NCBI GenBank assembly: GCA_016787755.1
Contig: JAEUUA010000020.1
Location: 335,660-399,659, forward strand
Origin: Cyclobacteriaceae bacterium
GTDB taxonomy: Bacteria; Bacteroidota; Bacteroidia; Cytophagales; Cyclobacteriaceae
DNA: 64,000 nucleotides
Direction: 5' to 3'
Shown here one piece after another: positions 43,542 to 53,674 of this stretch; position 1 is the first letter of the stretch; each line of letters opens with the position of its first letter. Under the pieces are notes generated by a model. It had not been told where the DNA came from and searched no databases. It saw only the letters and a program-made list of their open reading frames with translations. A program made the translations under genes and the position numbers.

Positions 43542-46415
43542 ATGAAAAGAATACTCATCCTAGTAGGAATAGCTGCCATGGCCTTTGTCGGGTACGCTCA
43601 AACCAAGTTGGTTGAAAAAGTTACTCAAAAGGGAAATGAAATCATTATTCCTTATGAAAAATATGTGTTACCCAATGGACTTACGGTTGTAGTACACGAA
43701 GATCATAGCGATCCGGTAGTTCGGGTTGACGTTACCTATCACGTGGGTTCTGCGCGCGAAGAAATTGGCAAGTCAGGGTTTGCGCATTTCTTCGAACACA
43801 TGATGTTTCAGGGTAGCGACAACGTAGGTGACGAACAACATTTTAAAATTGTTACTGAATCCGGTGGAACCTTAAATGGCAGCACCAACACAGACCGGAC
43901 AAACTACTATGAAACGGTGCCGAACAATCAATTAGAAAAAATGTTGTGGCTGGAAGCGGACCGCATGGGATTTTTATTGGATGCCGTTACACAAAAGAAA
44001 TTTGAAATCCAGCGCGAAACTGTGAAGAATGAACGTGGTCAAAATTATGATAACCGCCCGTATGGTTTGGTGACTCAAATGATCAACAAAAATCTGTATC
44101 CCTATGGGCATCCCTACTCCTGGTTAACCATTGGATATTTGGAGGATTTAAATCGTGTGAATGTAAACGATTTAAAGAATTTCTTTTTAAGGTGGTATGG
44201 TCCAAACAATGCAACCTTAACCATTGGTGGTGATGTGAAGGCGGGTGAGGCATTAAAGTTGGTTGAAAAATATTTTGGAACAATTCCGAAAGGGCCGGAC
44301 GTTCAAAACATGAAATTACCCGCTCCCGTAGTGACTGAAAATAGATACGTTACCTTGGTTGACAACTATGCACGTCTTCCTCAATTAGTAATCACCTACC
44401 CTACTGTGCCCACCTTCCATGCAGACGAACCTGCTCTTGATTGTTTGGCCGAGATTCTGGGTCAGGGAAAGAATTCAATTTTTTATCAGGAGATCGTAAA
44501 GAATCAAAAGGCTTTAAATGCATTTGCATTTAGCAACACGAGCGAACTGGCAGGCATTATTCGGTTAGGACTAGTTCCTGCCCCCGGTACTTCACTTGCT
44601 GATTCAAAAAAACTGATTGACGAAGCGTTGCTTGCGTTTGATAAGCGTGGTGTAACCGATGAAGACATTGAAAAGTTTAAAGGTGCTTTTGAATCCCAAT
44701 ACATTAATGGATTGCAAAGTGTTGCCGGCAAAGTATCGCAACTCGCCTACTACCAAACATTTACAGGCAATCCCAATCAAATTGGAAATGAGTTGGCTCG
44801 CTATTCGAACGTGACCAAGCAAGATGTGCAGCGCGTGTATGAAAAATACATAAAAGGAAAGGCAGCAGTCATCTTAAGTGTGGTTATAAAAGGTCAGGAA
44901 ACCAATATTGTTGCCCCTGAGAATTACAAAATTGATGAATCTAATTATCAGGCTCCCAATTATGGCTATGATGGCTTAACCTATCATAAGGCAAAAGATT
45001 CTTTCGATCGCAGTAAGTTACCAGGCAATGGCCCTAACCCGGTGGTAAAGGTTCCGGCTTTCTGGAAAAGCAAGTTAGACAATGGAATAAAAACAATTGG
45101 TACCCAAAGTACGGAACTACCCGTTGTAACAATTTCTTTCTCCATTCCAGGCGGCCACATTTTACAAGCACAAGATACTTCAAAAATAGGATTGGCCCGA
45201 ATGTTCGCTTCTATGATGAATGAAGACACCAAGAATTATACAGGTGAGCAAATGCAGGCAGAACTTCAAAAAATAGGAAGTTCAGTATCGGTAAGCAGCA
45301 GCTTTGATGAAATCACATTCAGAATTCAAACCCTAAAGAAACATGCAGACAAAACCTTATCTCTGTTTGAAGAGCGGTTGCTAAATCCAAAGTTTACACA
45401 AAGTGCTTTTGACCGCATCCAGAAACAATCCATTGAAGGTTTTAAACAAAGTAAATCACAACCAGCCGCCATTGCTTCCAACGTTTTTGATATGATGAAC
45501 TACGGAACCAGTATTTTAGGGTTAAGTCCTGCCGGAACTGAGTACACGGTTAAAAATCTAACCTTAAAAGATGTAGAGGATTATTATGCGAATAATATGA
45601 CTTCAAAAAATGCGCGGTTAGTTGTTGTGGGCGATGTAACTGAAAAAGAAATTTTAGGAAAACTTGATTTTCTAAAGAAACTTCCGAATAAGGAAATCAA
45701 ACTTCCTTCTATCCCCGCTACTCCTGCAGTTGATAAAACAAGAGTTTATCTGGTGGATGTACCCAAAGCCGCCCAGACCGAGTTTAGGGTTGGAGCTGTT
45801 ACCGGATTGAAGTACGATGCTACCGGTGAATTCTATCGTGCTACTCTTGCCAACTATGCATTGGGAGGTGCCTTCAATAGCCGTATTAATTTGAACTTGC
45901 GTGAAGACAAGGGCTGGACGTACGGAGCCCGCACGGGTTTCTCGGGTGATCATTACAGCGGAACTTTTACGTTTAGCTCTGGCATTCGCGCAAACGCCAC
46001 CGACAGTGCTTTGGTGGAAGTGATGAAAGAACTTACCAACTATTCGAAAAAAGGAATTACCGATGACGAGATAAAATTTATGAAAAACGCACTCGGCCAG
46101 CGTGATGCATTACTCTATGAAACTGGTTTTCAAAAAGCAGGATTCATTGGTAGAATATTAGAATATGATTTGCCAGCAAACTATGTGGATGAACAAAATA
46201 AAATTCTGGCCAACATGACTAAAAAGGAAATTGATCAAGTGGCCAGCAAATGGATTAAGCCTGCGTCATCCAATATTCTTTTGGTAGGTGACAAAGTGAG
46301 TATCCTCCCAGGCCTGGAAAAGCTAGGCTATGAAATTATTGAGTTAGATGTAAACGGGAAGTTGAAGACCGGAAACGAGTCGCTCAATAAAAAGATTGGT
46401 GATGTAAAGAAATAG
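43542..46415 (+). CDS. M16 family zinc peptidase (two-domain, exported)
   Basis: A 957-residue protein with a signal peptide (MKRILILVGIAAMAFVGYA). Zinc motif HFFEH (His82-Glu85-His86) with the downstream Glu in KNERGQNYDNRP defines an active N-terminal M16 half; the C-terminal half (from about 510) repeats the fold without the motif, forming a clam-shell. ATG 43542 is preferred over a TTG at 43500, because it starts the signal peptide cleanly. It probably degrades peptides in the periplasm. Confidence 0.95.
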   Translation: MKRILILVGIAAMAFVGYAQTKLVEKVTQKGNEIIIPYEKYVLPNGLTVVVHEDHSDPVVRVDVTYHVGSAREEIGKSGFAHFFEHMMFQGSDNVGDEQHFKIVTESGGTLNGSTNTDRTNYYETVPNNQLEKMLWLEADRMGFLLDAVTQKKFEIQRETVKNERGQNYDNRPYGLVTQMINKNLYPYGHPYSWLTIGYLEDLNRVNVNDLKNFFLRWYGPNNATLTIGGDVKAGEALKLVEKYFGTIPKGPDVQNMKLPAPVVTENRYVTLVDNYARLPQLVITYPTVPTFHADEPALDCLAEILGQGKNSIFYQEIVKNQKALNAFAFSNTSELAGIIRLGLVPAPGTSLADSKKLIDEALLAFDKRGVTDEDIEKFKGAFESQYINGLQSVAGKVSQLAYYQTFTGNPNQIGNELARYSNVTKQDVQRVYEKYIKGKAAVILSVVIKGQETNIVAPENYKIDESNYQAPNYGYDGLTYHKAKDSFDRSKLPGNGPNPVVKVPAFWKSKLDNGIKTIGTQSTELPVVTISFSIPGGHILQAQDTSKIGLARMFASMMNEDTKNYTGEQMQAELQKIGSSVSVSSSFDEITFRIQTLKKHADKTLSLFEERLLNPKFTQSAFDRIQKQSIEGFKQSKSQPAAIASNVFDMMNYGTSILGLSPAGTEYTVKNLTLKDVEDYYANNMTSKNARLVVVGDVTEKEILGKLDFLKKLPNKEIKLPSIPATPAVDKTRVYLVDVPKAAQTEFRVGAVTGLKYDATGEFYRATLANYALGGAFNSRINLNLREDKGWTYGARTGFSGDHYSGTFTFSSGIRANATDSALVEVMKELTNYSKKGITDDEIKFMKNALGQRDALLYETGFQKAGFIGRILEYDLPANYVDEQNKILANMTKKEIDQVASKWIKPASSNILLVGDKVSILPGLEKLGYEIIELDVNGKLKTGNESLNKKIGDVKK

Positions 46416-46427
46416 CGATTCAAAATT

Positions 46428-46480
46428 CAACGTTCAAGATTTAAGTGTGGTTCCAACCCGCTTTTGAATCTTGAACGTTG
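46428..46480. terminator. Inverted repeat between convergent M16 and OmpA genes
   Basis: A perfect 14-bp stem (CAACGTTCAAGATT and AATCTTGAACGTTG) with a 25-nt loop fills the 70-bp gap between convergent genes. No strong U-run follows, so it may be a weak bidirectional terminator. Confidence 0.5.
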
Positions 46481-46485
46481 GATTC

Positions 46486-47142
46486 TTACTCTTTTAAAAC
46501 CCGCATCTCAACCCTTCTGTTTTTTGCGCGAGCTTCTTCCGTGTTTTCGGTCGCTATCGGCTGGCTTCCGCCAAACGCTTTTGTCTTTACCCTGCTTTTA
46601 GAAATGCCCTTTGAGGTGATGTATTTTTGAACCGCATCCACTCGCTGTTGCGAGAGTTTAATATTTGCATCGGCATTGCCCTGATTATCGGTATGCCCTT
46701 CCAATTGAATCACCACCTTCGTATTTTCTTTCATCATCGCAACTACCTCATCCAATTCATCAAACGATTTAGGATTAATGGTAGCACGACCCATGGTAAA
46801 GATTAAATGATTTAGGACGATGGTTCCCCCCAACGAAGTTAATTCAATATCGCGGTTGATCACTTTGTTCACGGCTTCTTTAGGGTCAACTATAATAGTA
46901 CGAGGCATATAGCCATCTGCTTCGGCTGTTACTTGGTATTTTGACGAACCAAAAATACCGAACGTAAATGTGCTGTCGTTAAAGGTTTTCGAGATGCTAC
47001 CGGTAGGATAACTTTTATAAACAATCTTTGATTTGAGTTGCTTCCCTCGTATTGGGTCAACTACATTTCCCTTCACAGTGATCTCTTGTGAGAATGTAAT
47101 GGCTGGGATAATAAAGAGAGCAATGCAGAATCTTACTTTCAT
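46486..47142 (-). CDS. OmpA family protein
   Basis: A 218-residue exported protein (signal to about residue 19, AITFSQ). A short carboxypeptidase-regulatory-like domain (about 20-100) precedes an OmpA C-terminal domain (about 105-218, GHTDNQGNADANIKLSQQRVDAV and NRRVEMRVL). It would bind peptidoglycan in the periplasm. Confidence 0.92.
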   Translation of the reverse strand: MKVRFCIALFIIPAITFSQEITVKGNVVDPIRGKQLKSKIVYKSYPTGSISKTFNDSTFTFGIFGSSKYQVTAEADGYMPRTIIVDPKEAVNKVINRDIELTSLGGTIVLNHLIFTMGRATINPKSFDELDEVVAMMKENTKVVIQLEGHTDNQGNADANIKLSQQRVDAVQKYITSKGISKSRVKTKAFGGSQPIATENTEEARAKNRRVEMRVLKE

Positions 47143-47480
47143 TTTGTAAATGACACCAAAAGAAACGCATCAATCAATGTATTATCGATGAATGGAAGAA
47201 ATGGAAGTTCATTTTGTTGAATAATGTAAGGAAAGTGCACGAGTTCATTAAAGCAGATTGCCAGGCCCTATCTAGTCATACAATGTTACGCCCCGGCTTT
47301 GATTAAGATTTGAGAAGAAATCTATTGCCAGAAGATATTTTTGTAGAGAGTAGTAGTTTTATTCATATAGATAACCCAGCTTGCATTCAATGGATAAACT
47401 GTCATTACCTGTCAATCAAGTTGGTATTGAATTTCAATCAAATTAGTTGCATCTTTAAAGTAGTAATCACTCATCCCTTA
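47143..47480. other. Intergenic region, nothing clear
   Basis: A possible N-terminal extension of the next gene (from 47310) has no signal-peptide character and is not supported. I see no promoter, hairpin or repeat that I can defend. Confidence 0.3.
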
Positions 47481-48080
47481 ATGGCTACGATTATGAAAGC
47501 AACTTATGTTACCTTCTTTACGATACTTTGTTCATTTTCTTCACTGGCGCAAACACCTTCAGCAGAGATACAAATTAAAACTGCTTTGCTCGCTGCACCG
47601 GAAGACATGCGAGCGGGTGCGATGGTATATGGATACGATGCGAAAGGTGACTTCGTTGTTCTTCGAAAGGGTACCAATGAATTAGTCTGCCTGGCCGACA
47701 ATCCAAAACAAGCCGGACTCAGTGTTTCTTGTTATCACAAAGACCTGGAACCCTTTATGGAACGAGGGAGAGTATTAAAAGCGGCTGGCAAAACGTTTCA
47801 GGAAATATTTGATATACGGGAAGCAGAAGCAAAATCAGGAAAACTAATGATGCCTAAACAAGCTTCGAACCTGCAAATTTATTCGGCAAAAGCTGAAGAC
47901 TATAATGCTGCTACGGGCGAAGTTACCAAAGGAAGTTTTCGTTATGTAGTCTATATCCCATGGGCTACCGCTGCCAGTACAGGCCTTCCCATAAAACCCG
48001 AAGCACCAGGCATGCCCTGGATTATGGATCCAGGAACCCATCGGGCGCACATTATGATTACTCCACCTACTAAGGATTAA
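47481..48080 (+). CDS. Secreted protein of unknown function
   Basis: A 199-residue protein starting MATIMKATYVTFFTILCSFSSLAQ, a signal peptide; ATG 47493 is a possible alternative start. The mature part contains DMRAGAMVYGYDAKGDFVVLRKGTNELVCLAD, CYHKDLEPFMERGR and PGMPWIMDPGTHRAHIMI, with two Cys. There is no recognised catalytic motif. Confidence 0.75.
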   Translation: MATIMKATYVTFFTILCSFSSLAQTPSAEIQIKTALLAAPEDMRAGAMVYGYDAKGDFVVLRKGTNELVCLADNPKQAGLSVSCYHKDLEPFMERGRVLKAAGKTFQEIFDIREAEAKSGKLMMPKQASNLQIYSAKAEDYNAATGEVTKGSFRYVVYIPWATAASTGLPIKPEAPGMPWIMDPGTHRAHIMITPPTKD

Positions 48081-48252
48081 AAAATATCCTACAGACTCAT
48101 CGAATCTTGCCGTGAACTGAAAAGCCTATAACAATCTTTTTTAGTTTCGAGCTAACTAATTTCAATAAGCCAGGAGGGAAAGCGCATCCAGTAGATCATT
48201 CCGAATGAATAGGATCTGGCTTTTGAGTTTGGACTAACCAACCATAATCCGA

Positions 48253-49017
48253 TCAGTTTTTCACACGCACGTAAACAAGCTTAATACCCTTCTTTTCAGT
48301 TTGGCGTTCATCTACTTCAAATCTTTTGATGCTTTTAATCAGTAAAGCCAATTTTCCAAAACCAAAATTTCTTGGGTCGAAGTCGGGTTGTTTCTTCAGG
48401 ATAAGATTTCCGATTTCACCCAGAAAAGCCCAACCGCTGTCATCCGCCAAATCACTTATCGTGGTGGCAATTAATTGAATGGTTGCTTTATCAATTTTTT
48501 TAAGTGTCTCCCGCTGCTTCTTGGGCCTGGCCGGTCTGCCCTTTTCATCATCTGCATCTTTGGAATCTTCCGACTGAGTCTCCAGAATTTCGATATAGAT
48601 AAATTTGTCGCAGGCTACAATAAATGGGTTAGGAGTTTTCTTTTCTCCCATACCAATCACCGTCATTCCAGATTCACGCAACCGGGTTGCTAATCTGGTA
48701 AAATCGCTATCGCTGGAGACAATACAAAATGCATCCACTTTCTCTGTGTAAAGCATATCCATCGCATCAATGATCATGGCCGAATCAGTAGCATTCTTTC
48801 CCGTAGTGTAGCCATATTGCTGGATCGGTTGGATTGCATTTTCCAACAAAACATTTTTCCAGCCCGAGAGATTGGGCCTAGTCCAATCGCCATAGATTCT
48901 TTTAATCGTTGGCGTTCCATACTTGGCTATTTCTTCCATCATTACTTTAATATTTGCGGATGGAATATTGTCTGCATCTATCAGTACAGCAATGCGGATA
49001 TCGGTAGAGGTTTTCAT
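48253..49017 (-). CDS. NYN-domain / OST-HTH (LOTUS) protein
   Basis: A 254-residue protein with an N-terminal NYN (PIN-like RNase) domain (about 5-155): IAVLIDADNIPSANIKVMM, ATDSAMIIDAMD and VSSDSDFTRLATRL supply the acidic metal site. The C-terminal part (about 170-254) is an OST-HTH/LOTUS RNA-binding domain (WAFLGEIGNLILKKQPDFDPRNFG). LabA-like; likely a metal-dependent RNase acting on RNA. Confidence 0.9.
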   Translation of the reverse strand: MKTSTDIRIAVLIDADNIPSANIKVMMEEIAKYGTPTIKRIYGDWTRPNLSGWKNVLLENAIQPIQQYGYTTGKNATDSAMIIDAMDMLYTEKVDAFCIVSSDSDFTRLATRLRESGMTVIGMGEKKTPNPFIVACDKFIYIEILETQSEDSKDADDEKGRPARPKKQRETLKKIDKATIQLIATTISDLADDSGWAFLGEIGNLILKKQPDFDPRNFGFGKLALLIKSIKRFEVDERQTEKKGIKLVYVRVKN

Positions 49018-49192
49018 TGAAGTAAACTTACACTAAAGATTTATGTAAGCGAAGAACATTTTTTGTAGGCAGGACGTTTCTGTGGGCTTATCTATTAATT
49101 AATTCATGTCAACTAGGCTTCAACTTTATAAATTTTCGCTACCGAACACTATTTGTTGACTGTAAATTCATTGTTGTGCGTGCGTGCAGTAA

Positions 49193-50953
49193 TTATTGTT
49201 TCTCGAAGCGGTGATGCATTAGACGGGAAGACCATACCGTTAAATCAACTATTTCTCCAGCTGAATTTTTTTTGAATAATATCCATTGGTCATACCCAAC
49301 TCCCGGACCTTTTTCTGCAATGTAATGAAATTGATTCTCGCCATCGGGTTCAATGATTGCATCTGGCATTGTTGCTCTTCTCAACACCATTTTACCATGT
49401 TCATTTAAATCAAAATTCCAATAGTAATCGAGGTGCCTACTATAATATTTTCCTGTAAATGGTTTAAAATCCTCTTTTGAGGGCTCCCACTTACCCGTTT
49501 CCTTTTCCATAGTTGCACCGGGATAGCCATCATCAAATGTTACTGTCACCCGCATAGGATTATTACTTTTAGGTTGAATAAATTTTATTTGCATTCCATA
49601 TCCTTCTCCGTAAAAAAATACATCTTTCCCCACAGGGATGAGCTCAATAATATAATTTCCCGTATACCTTACTTTTAATTTGCTCTTCTCTACATAAAAG
49701 TTGCTTAACTTTCTTAGCTCATTATAACTCTCCCATGATACCTGGTTTAGCCACCGATATCTGCCTTCATATTTTTTTAGTTCGGCTTCTGTCATGGGGA
49801 TTGGCTTTGTTGCAAAAACAGGCTTGACGAATGGAGGTTTTTTCACATTCATCAGGTAATTACAAATAAATTTATTCTGCTCTGCAAAACCTTCACCCGC
49901 CAGGTTGCCAATAGTTATTATAGATAATCCTTTTGAAGGAATACGGCTTAGATAATTTTCTCCTACAACCCCTTCATGAAAAATGATTTTATGATTATTG
50001 ATCGTGTCAATGCTATGCCCTGTAAGGTAGTGATTTTTTTTACCCGGTATCATCCTTATCTTTTCTGTTAATCTTTCAAATGCGGCATTGACAGCTGAGC
50101 TTTTGTCACTAATAGCCGCTGACCATTTTTCAAGATCATCTGCAGAAGTCAAAATAAAATAATTTCCTCCGGGTGATGTTTTCTGAACATTCTCCTGTTG
50201 AAACCCATTTCCATAAATTTCATATTTGGTTGCCCGGTTTGGAACAATATCCAGCGCATTATTTTGCATTTGTGTATTGATCATTTTTAAGGGATCGAAT
50301 ATCCGTTCCTTTATCCACTCACTTAGATTTTCTCCGGAAGCCTTTTCCATGATCAACCGCAATAAACCAAAATCAGAATTGCAATACATAAATCCTTTGC
50401 CGGGCTCAATTTCAGGTTCTGGTTGTGTATTTAACAACTGAAAAAACTGCTCCTTATCAAAACGATTTGACATGGCTCCATGCATCAGTAATAAGGTAGA
50501 CCATTCATCCACAAAGCCACTGCGGTGATTAAGCAAATCCCAAACTGTTACCGACTCAGACCACTCCGGTAAGTCAGGAAAATACGTTCGTACTTGATCA
50601 TGCAAAGAAAGAATGCCATCATTCTCCATGAGCACGGCAGCAATGGAAATAAATTCCCTCGCTTCCGAATATCCTATTCTTACAACACTGCGATGTGAAA
50701 AGGGAACCTGCAATTCAATATTGGCCATGCCATAATCCTTTTTGGCTATAATTTTTCCATTTTGAATAACGGAAACAGCAACACCGGGAACTTTAGTATT
50801 CTTTAAAGAAGAAAAAACACTGTCAAGTATTTTGTTTAGACCTGAATCACTAATTGAATTTAATTCTGCGTTATTTTTTGTTGATGGTTGTCCATGCGAG
50901 AAATTAACCAACATTAACGAGAGCAGAAGCGCTGAACATAATTTATACATCAT
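49193..50953 (-). CDS. Serine hydrolase (beta-lactamase class C / penicillin-binding fold) with altered SxxK
   Basis: A 586-residue exported protein (signal to about residue 21). The Ser nucleophile motif, normally SxxK, is Ser96-Glu-Ala-Arg99. The YxN motif (Tyr190, Cys, Asn192) and an HxG-type third motif (His326-Glu-Gly) are intact. A ~200-residue C-terminal extension with beta-sandwich features (FTGKYYSRHLDYYWNF) follows. Lys to Arg at the general base probably lowers or alters activity. It follows the DUF2306 gene by 71 bp on the same strand. Confidence 0.85.
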   Translation of the reverse strand: MMYKLCSALLLSLMLVNFSHGQPSTKNNAELNSISDSGLNKILDSVFSSLKNTKVPGVAVSVIQNGKIIAKKDYGMANIELQVPFSHRSVVRIGYSEAREFISIAAVLMENDGILSLHDQVRTYFPDLPEWSESVTVWDLLNHRSGFVDEWSTLLLMHGAMSNRFDKEQFFQLLNTQPEPEIEPGKGFMYCNSDFGLLRLIMEKASGENLSEWIKERIFDPLKMINTQMQNNALDIVPNRATKYEIYGNGFQQENVQKTSPGGNYFILTSADDLEKWSAAISDKSSAVNAAFERLTEKIRMIPGKKNHYLTGHSIDTINNHKIIFHEGVVGENYLSRIPSKGLSIITIGNLAGEGFAEQNKFICNYLMNVKKPPFVKPVFATKPIPMTEAELKKYEGRYRWLNQVSWESYNELRKLSNFYVEKSKLKVRYTGNYIIELIPVGKDVFFYGEGYGMQIKFIQPKSNNPMRVTVTFDDGYPGATMEKETGKWEPSKEDFKPFTGKYYSRHLDYYWNFDLNEHGKMVLRRATMPDAIIEPDGENQFHYIAEKGPGVGYDQWILFKKNSAGEIVDLTVWSSRLMHHRFEKQ

Positions 50954-51024
50954 AGAACAGAATTAATTGGAACTTAATTTCAACACGCACCTGCCTCCTC
51001 CCTGTTGGAATGGATCAGTAAAGT

Positions 51025-51684
51025 TTAGCGGTTGGCGGTTTCTCCCACTTTAATTTTAACTCTAATATTATTTAATGTAGGCCACCAAACCATACCTATT
51101 TCTCCCAGGATCAACGGCACGAAGGAAAAGAAATATTCATTTACCGTTCGGTCAAATGTCGGGTCGTCAATTTGACCAAATAAAAAATCTAGTGGGAAGA
51201 GGCTTCCAACTCGAACAGCCACAAATGAAAACACACAGATGTAGCTCCTGGTCATAAATTGTCGGTGGGCTGTAACATTTTTATTTTTTACTAACCACCA
51301 GGCAGAAAATGTTGTCGCAATAACTAAGACTGCCAGAATAAATAGTGAAACTCGACATGGAGCACATGAACTGAGTAGCGATAGCCTAAGGGCGGATAGT
51401 CCTGCTACAAAGGCTCCGACTATATAAATCTTACCGGTCAATTTGTGAAAAGTCAGGTATTTATTCCTAATCCATGTTGAGAATTGAATGGGTCCAAACA
51501 AGAGAGCCAAGGTTCCGCCAATGAGGTGCAGGCCAACCCAAAATGGATTGTTCGTATAGTTCGTACTCTTAAATCCAGTCAGATAAACGGCTACGTTCTC
51601 CAGAAAAAAATAAATCGATAGTCCAACAATTACCGTCCATGATACAAAAATGAGAAGTCGTTCAATTGTTTTCATTTCAATCAA
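51025..51684 (-). CDS. DUF2306 family membrane protein
   Basis: A 219-residue protein with about six hydrophobic segments. GLHLIGGTLALLFGPIQFSTWIRNKYLTFHKLTGKIYI is the DUF2306 hallmark, with conserved His residues. Function unknown; possibly a membrane redox protein. Confidence 0.85.
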   Translation of the reverse strand: MIEMKTIERLLIFVSWTVIVGLSIYFFLENVAVYLTGFKSTNYTNNPFWVGLHLIGGTLALLFGPIQFSTWIRNKYLTFHKLTGKIYIVGAFVAGLSALRLSLLSSCAPCRVSLFILAVLVIATTFSAWWLVKNKNVTAHRQFMTRSYICVFSFVAVRVGSLFPLDFLFGQIDDPTFDRTVNEYFFSFVPLILGEIGMVWWPTLNNIRVKIKVGETANR

Positions 51685-51718
51685 GGTTGGGCTTTTAGGT
51701 TCCCGATGGAGTTAATTT

Positions 51719-52147
51719 TCACTCTTTTGTAGTCATTCCATTTTGATCAATGTATTGGCTACATGGATTATCTGCACAACTGAAAGTTAGCATGGTCCAC
51801 GAAGTCCCTTCTTTTGCTTCCAGATTAATTCCTGTTTTAGTTTTTCGGATACGGAATAGAAAGGTAGACATATTTTCATCTTTCGAAGGTTGATTCCTGC
51901 CTTTCAGGGTGATACCGTGTTGATCTACCATTTGAAATTTATCTCGTTTCAGTGAAAAGAAAAGCTCTTTCCAAGCACACCCTTCCTCACAGACTAGCTC
52001 TAATCCAGTGTCTGTATTTTTAATAAGTATTAAGAATCCTGAGGGTTTGTGCTCATCAATCTTTACTGAATTAAAATTTGAAAATGCAGTCAATATTAAG
52101 ACCACACCAAAAACACCAACACTTGTGAGTTGTCTTGCTGCTCTCAT
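51719..52147 (-). CDS. Hypothetical exported protein (142 aa)
   Basis: A 142-residue protein with a hydrophobic N-terminus (about 7-25, LTSVGVFGVVLILTAFS) that may be a signal peptide or anchor. The mature part has four Cys (CEEGCAWKELFF and SCADNPCSQY) and two similar ~50-residue halves (TGLELVCEEGCAWKELFF and TGINLEAKEGTSWTMLTF), an internal duplication. Family not recognised. It sits 34 bp upstream of DUF2306. Confidence 0.7.
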   Translation of the reverse strand: MRAARQLTSVGVFGVVLILTAFSNFNSVKIDEHKPSGFLILIKNTDTGLELVCEEGCAWKELFFSLKRDKFQMVDQHGITLKGRNQPSKDENMSTFLFRIRKTKTGINLEAKEGTSWTMLTFSCADNPCSQYIDQNGMTTKE

Positions 52148-52581
52148 GTCTTATTATTTAATTAGTAAACTCTCATGCTAGTAGACTTGCTTAATGCCAA
52201 CGAATAAAACGTACCGCGAAAGACACATAAATGGCAACCTTGTTCCCCTTCATAAAATAGGTCGCATTCGTATCCAGAAACAAAAAGTTGACACAATCAA
52301 AAATATCAAATTTTAACATTCGTATTCTACCATTGACCCCGGAGATTCTATCCATTCATCCAATTAACTCACTCAATGCTTAATGGATGACGGGATCACC
52401 CAATGTACATCGGTGATTTAAAAAGTCCAATAGAAATGCATGACTTACCCTTGCTGGCCCGGCAAGAAACCTCCGCCTCGACCTCACTGGTTTATGTAGC
52501 CAATAGAAGATTTAGGACTGAGAAAGAAAAATAAGAAGTTGAAGTTGCTTAATTTTAGGAATTCGTTAAATCCAAAGTTCC
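52148..52581. other. Intergenic region with no defended feature
   Basis: TTGACACAATC at about 52288 resembles a -35 box but no matching -7 box was found. No coding frame or hairpin is visible. The promoter of the next gene may lie near its end (TAATTTTA at about 52551). Confidence 0.3.
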
Positions 52582-53541
52582 GTGCGCAAAGCCCTTAGGT
52601 TAATCCTCCTTCTCACTCTCCTTGCTTTACAACTTGCTTGCTCCCATAAAGAGAGCACATCCGATTTCACTGATCCTGAAACATCGGAAAAAGATGCCGA
52701 CTTCAGAAAAACAGTTTCGACAGGGAGCTTTGTAAAGCTAAGTGCTGGCTACACATACTATGAGTTCGAAAATAAATCGGCTGATACGCTGTTGGTGATG
52801 GTTCATGGATTTTCTGTTCCGGCTTACATATGGGATTCTACGTATCATGCTGCTGTGTCGCGCGGATATGGTGCCTTGCGCTTTGATGTATATGGCCGCG
52901 GTTATTCTGATAACCCGGATGTAGTGTATGATGTTGCCCTCTACACACAACAGTTGAAAGACCTTCTGGACGCATTGAACATCACTCAAAAAATAAATCT
53001 GATGGGACTTTCCTATGGGGGCCGCACCCTTAGCGCATTTGCCTTTCAATATCCCGAGCGAATACAGAAGTTAATTTATGTTGACCCGGCAGGTTTTGAA
53101 ACGATTACAGAAATGCCAGATTACCCAGTCATGGTTTCGGAAGAAGAAATAAAAGCTTTCAAGCAAAGTGAGAGCTATAGCACGATGGCGCAAGGGCAGT
53201 TGAGCGATTTCTATGACCCCACTCCTTTTACCGGGTGGGATAAAAAGTATGAAACTATGATGAAGTTCAAAGGCTTCGTGCGCGCACTTCTTTCCACTCG
53301 AAAAAATAGTCCTTCATTAGAGGCGGAACAAAAGCAAATTGCATTATCCGGAATACCGGTGTATTGTTTTTGGGGTGCACATGATACCGTTGTGAAGTTG
53401 GATGACGTGCGCGCCAATCTAAACGATCGCCTTCCGAATGCGCAATTATTTGTAATTCCAAATGCCGGGCACCTTCCGCATATGGAACAAGCAACTGAAT
53501 TTAATTCAATTCTGTTCAATCGCATCGTAAAGTTAAACTAG
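52582..53541 (+). CDS. Alpha/beta hydrolase lipoprotein
   Basis: A 319-residue protein starting at GTG 52582 with a lipoprotein signal (LLTLLALQLACS). The alpha/beta-hydrolase triad is visible: Ser144 in GLSYGG, the late Asp around WGAHDTVV, and His in NAGHLPHME. Substrate unknown; likely an esterase or peptidase anchored at the envelope. Confidence 0.85.
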   Translation: MRKALRLILLLTLLALQLACSHKESTSDFTDPETSEKDADFRKTVSTGSFVKLSAGYTYYEFENKSADTLLVMVHGFSVPAYIWDSTYHAAVSRGYGALRFDVYGRGYSDNPDVVYDVALYTQQLKDLLDALNITQKINLMGLSYGGRTLSAFAFQYPERIQKLIYVDPAGFETITEMPDYPVMVSEEEIKAFKQSESYSTMAQGQLSDFYDPTPFTGWDKKYETMMKFKGFVRALLSTRKNSPSLEAEQKQIALSGIPVYCFWGAHDTVVKLDDVRANLNDRLPNAQLFVIPNAGHLPHMEQATEFNSILFNRIVKLN

Positions 53542-53674
53542 TTATTTCCAGACTTCCTTAAGTATCGATTGGGGTCAATTATTCGGGATGATGGCGTGTT
53601 TGATCCGGCTCCAACAGAAACTTGGCATGTAGATTATCAGAAAGCCAAGGACACTGCTTATTTACCGCGACTTG

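Noticed and set aside
47310..47480. Longer start for the secreted unknown protein
   Set aside because: The signal peptide begins at 47481; the upstream 57 codons look non-coding.
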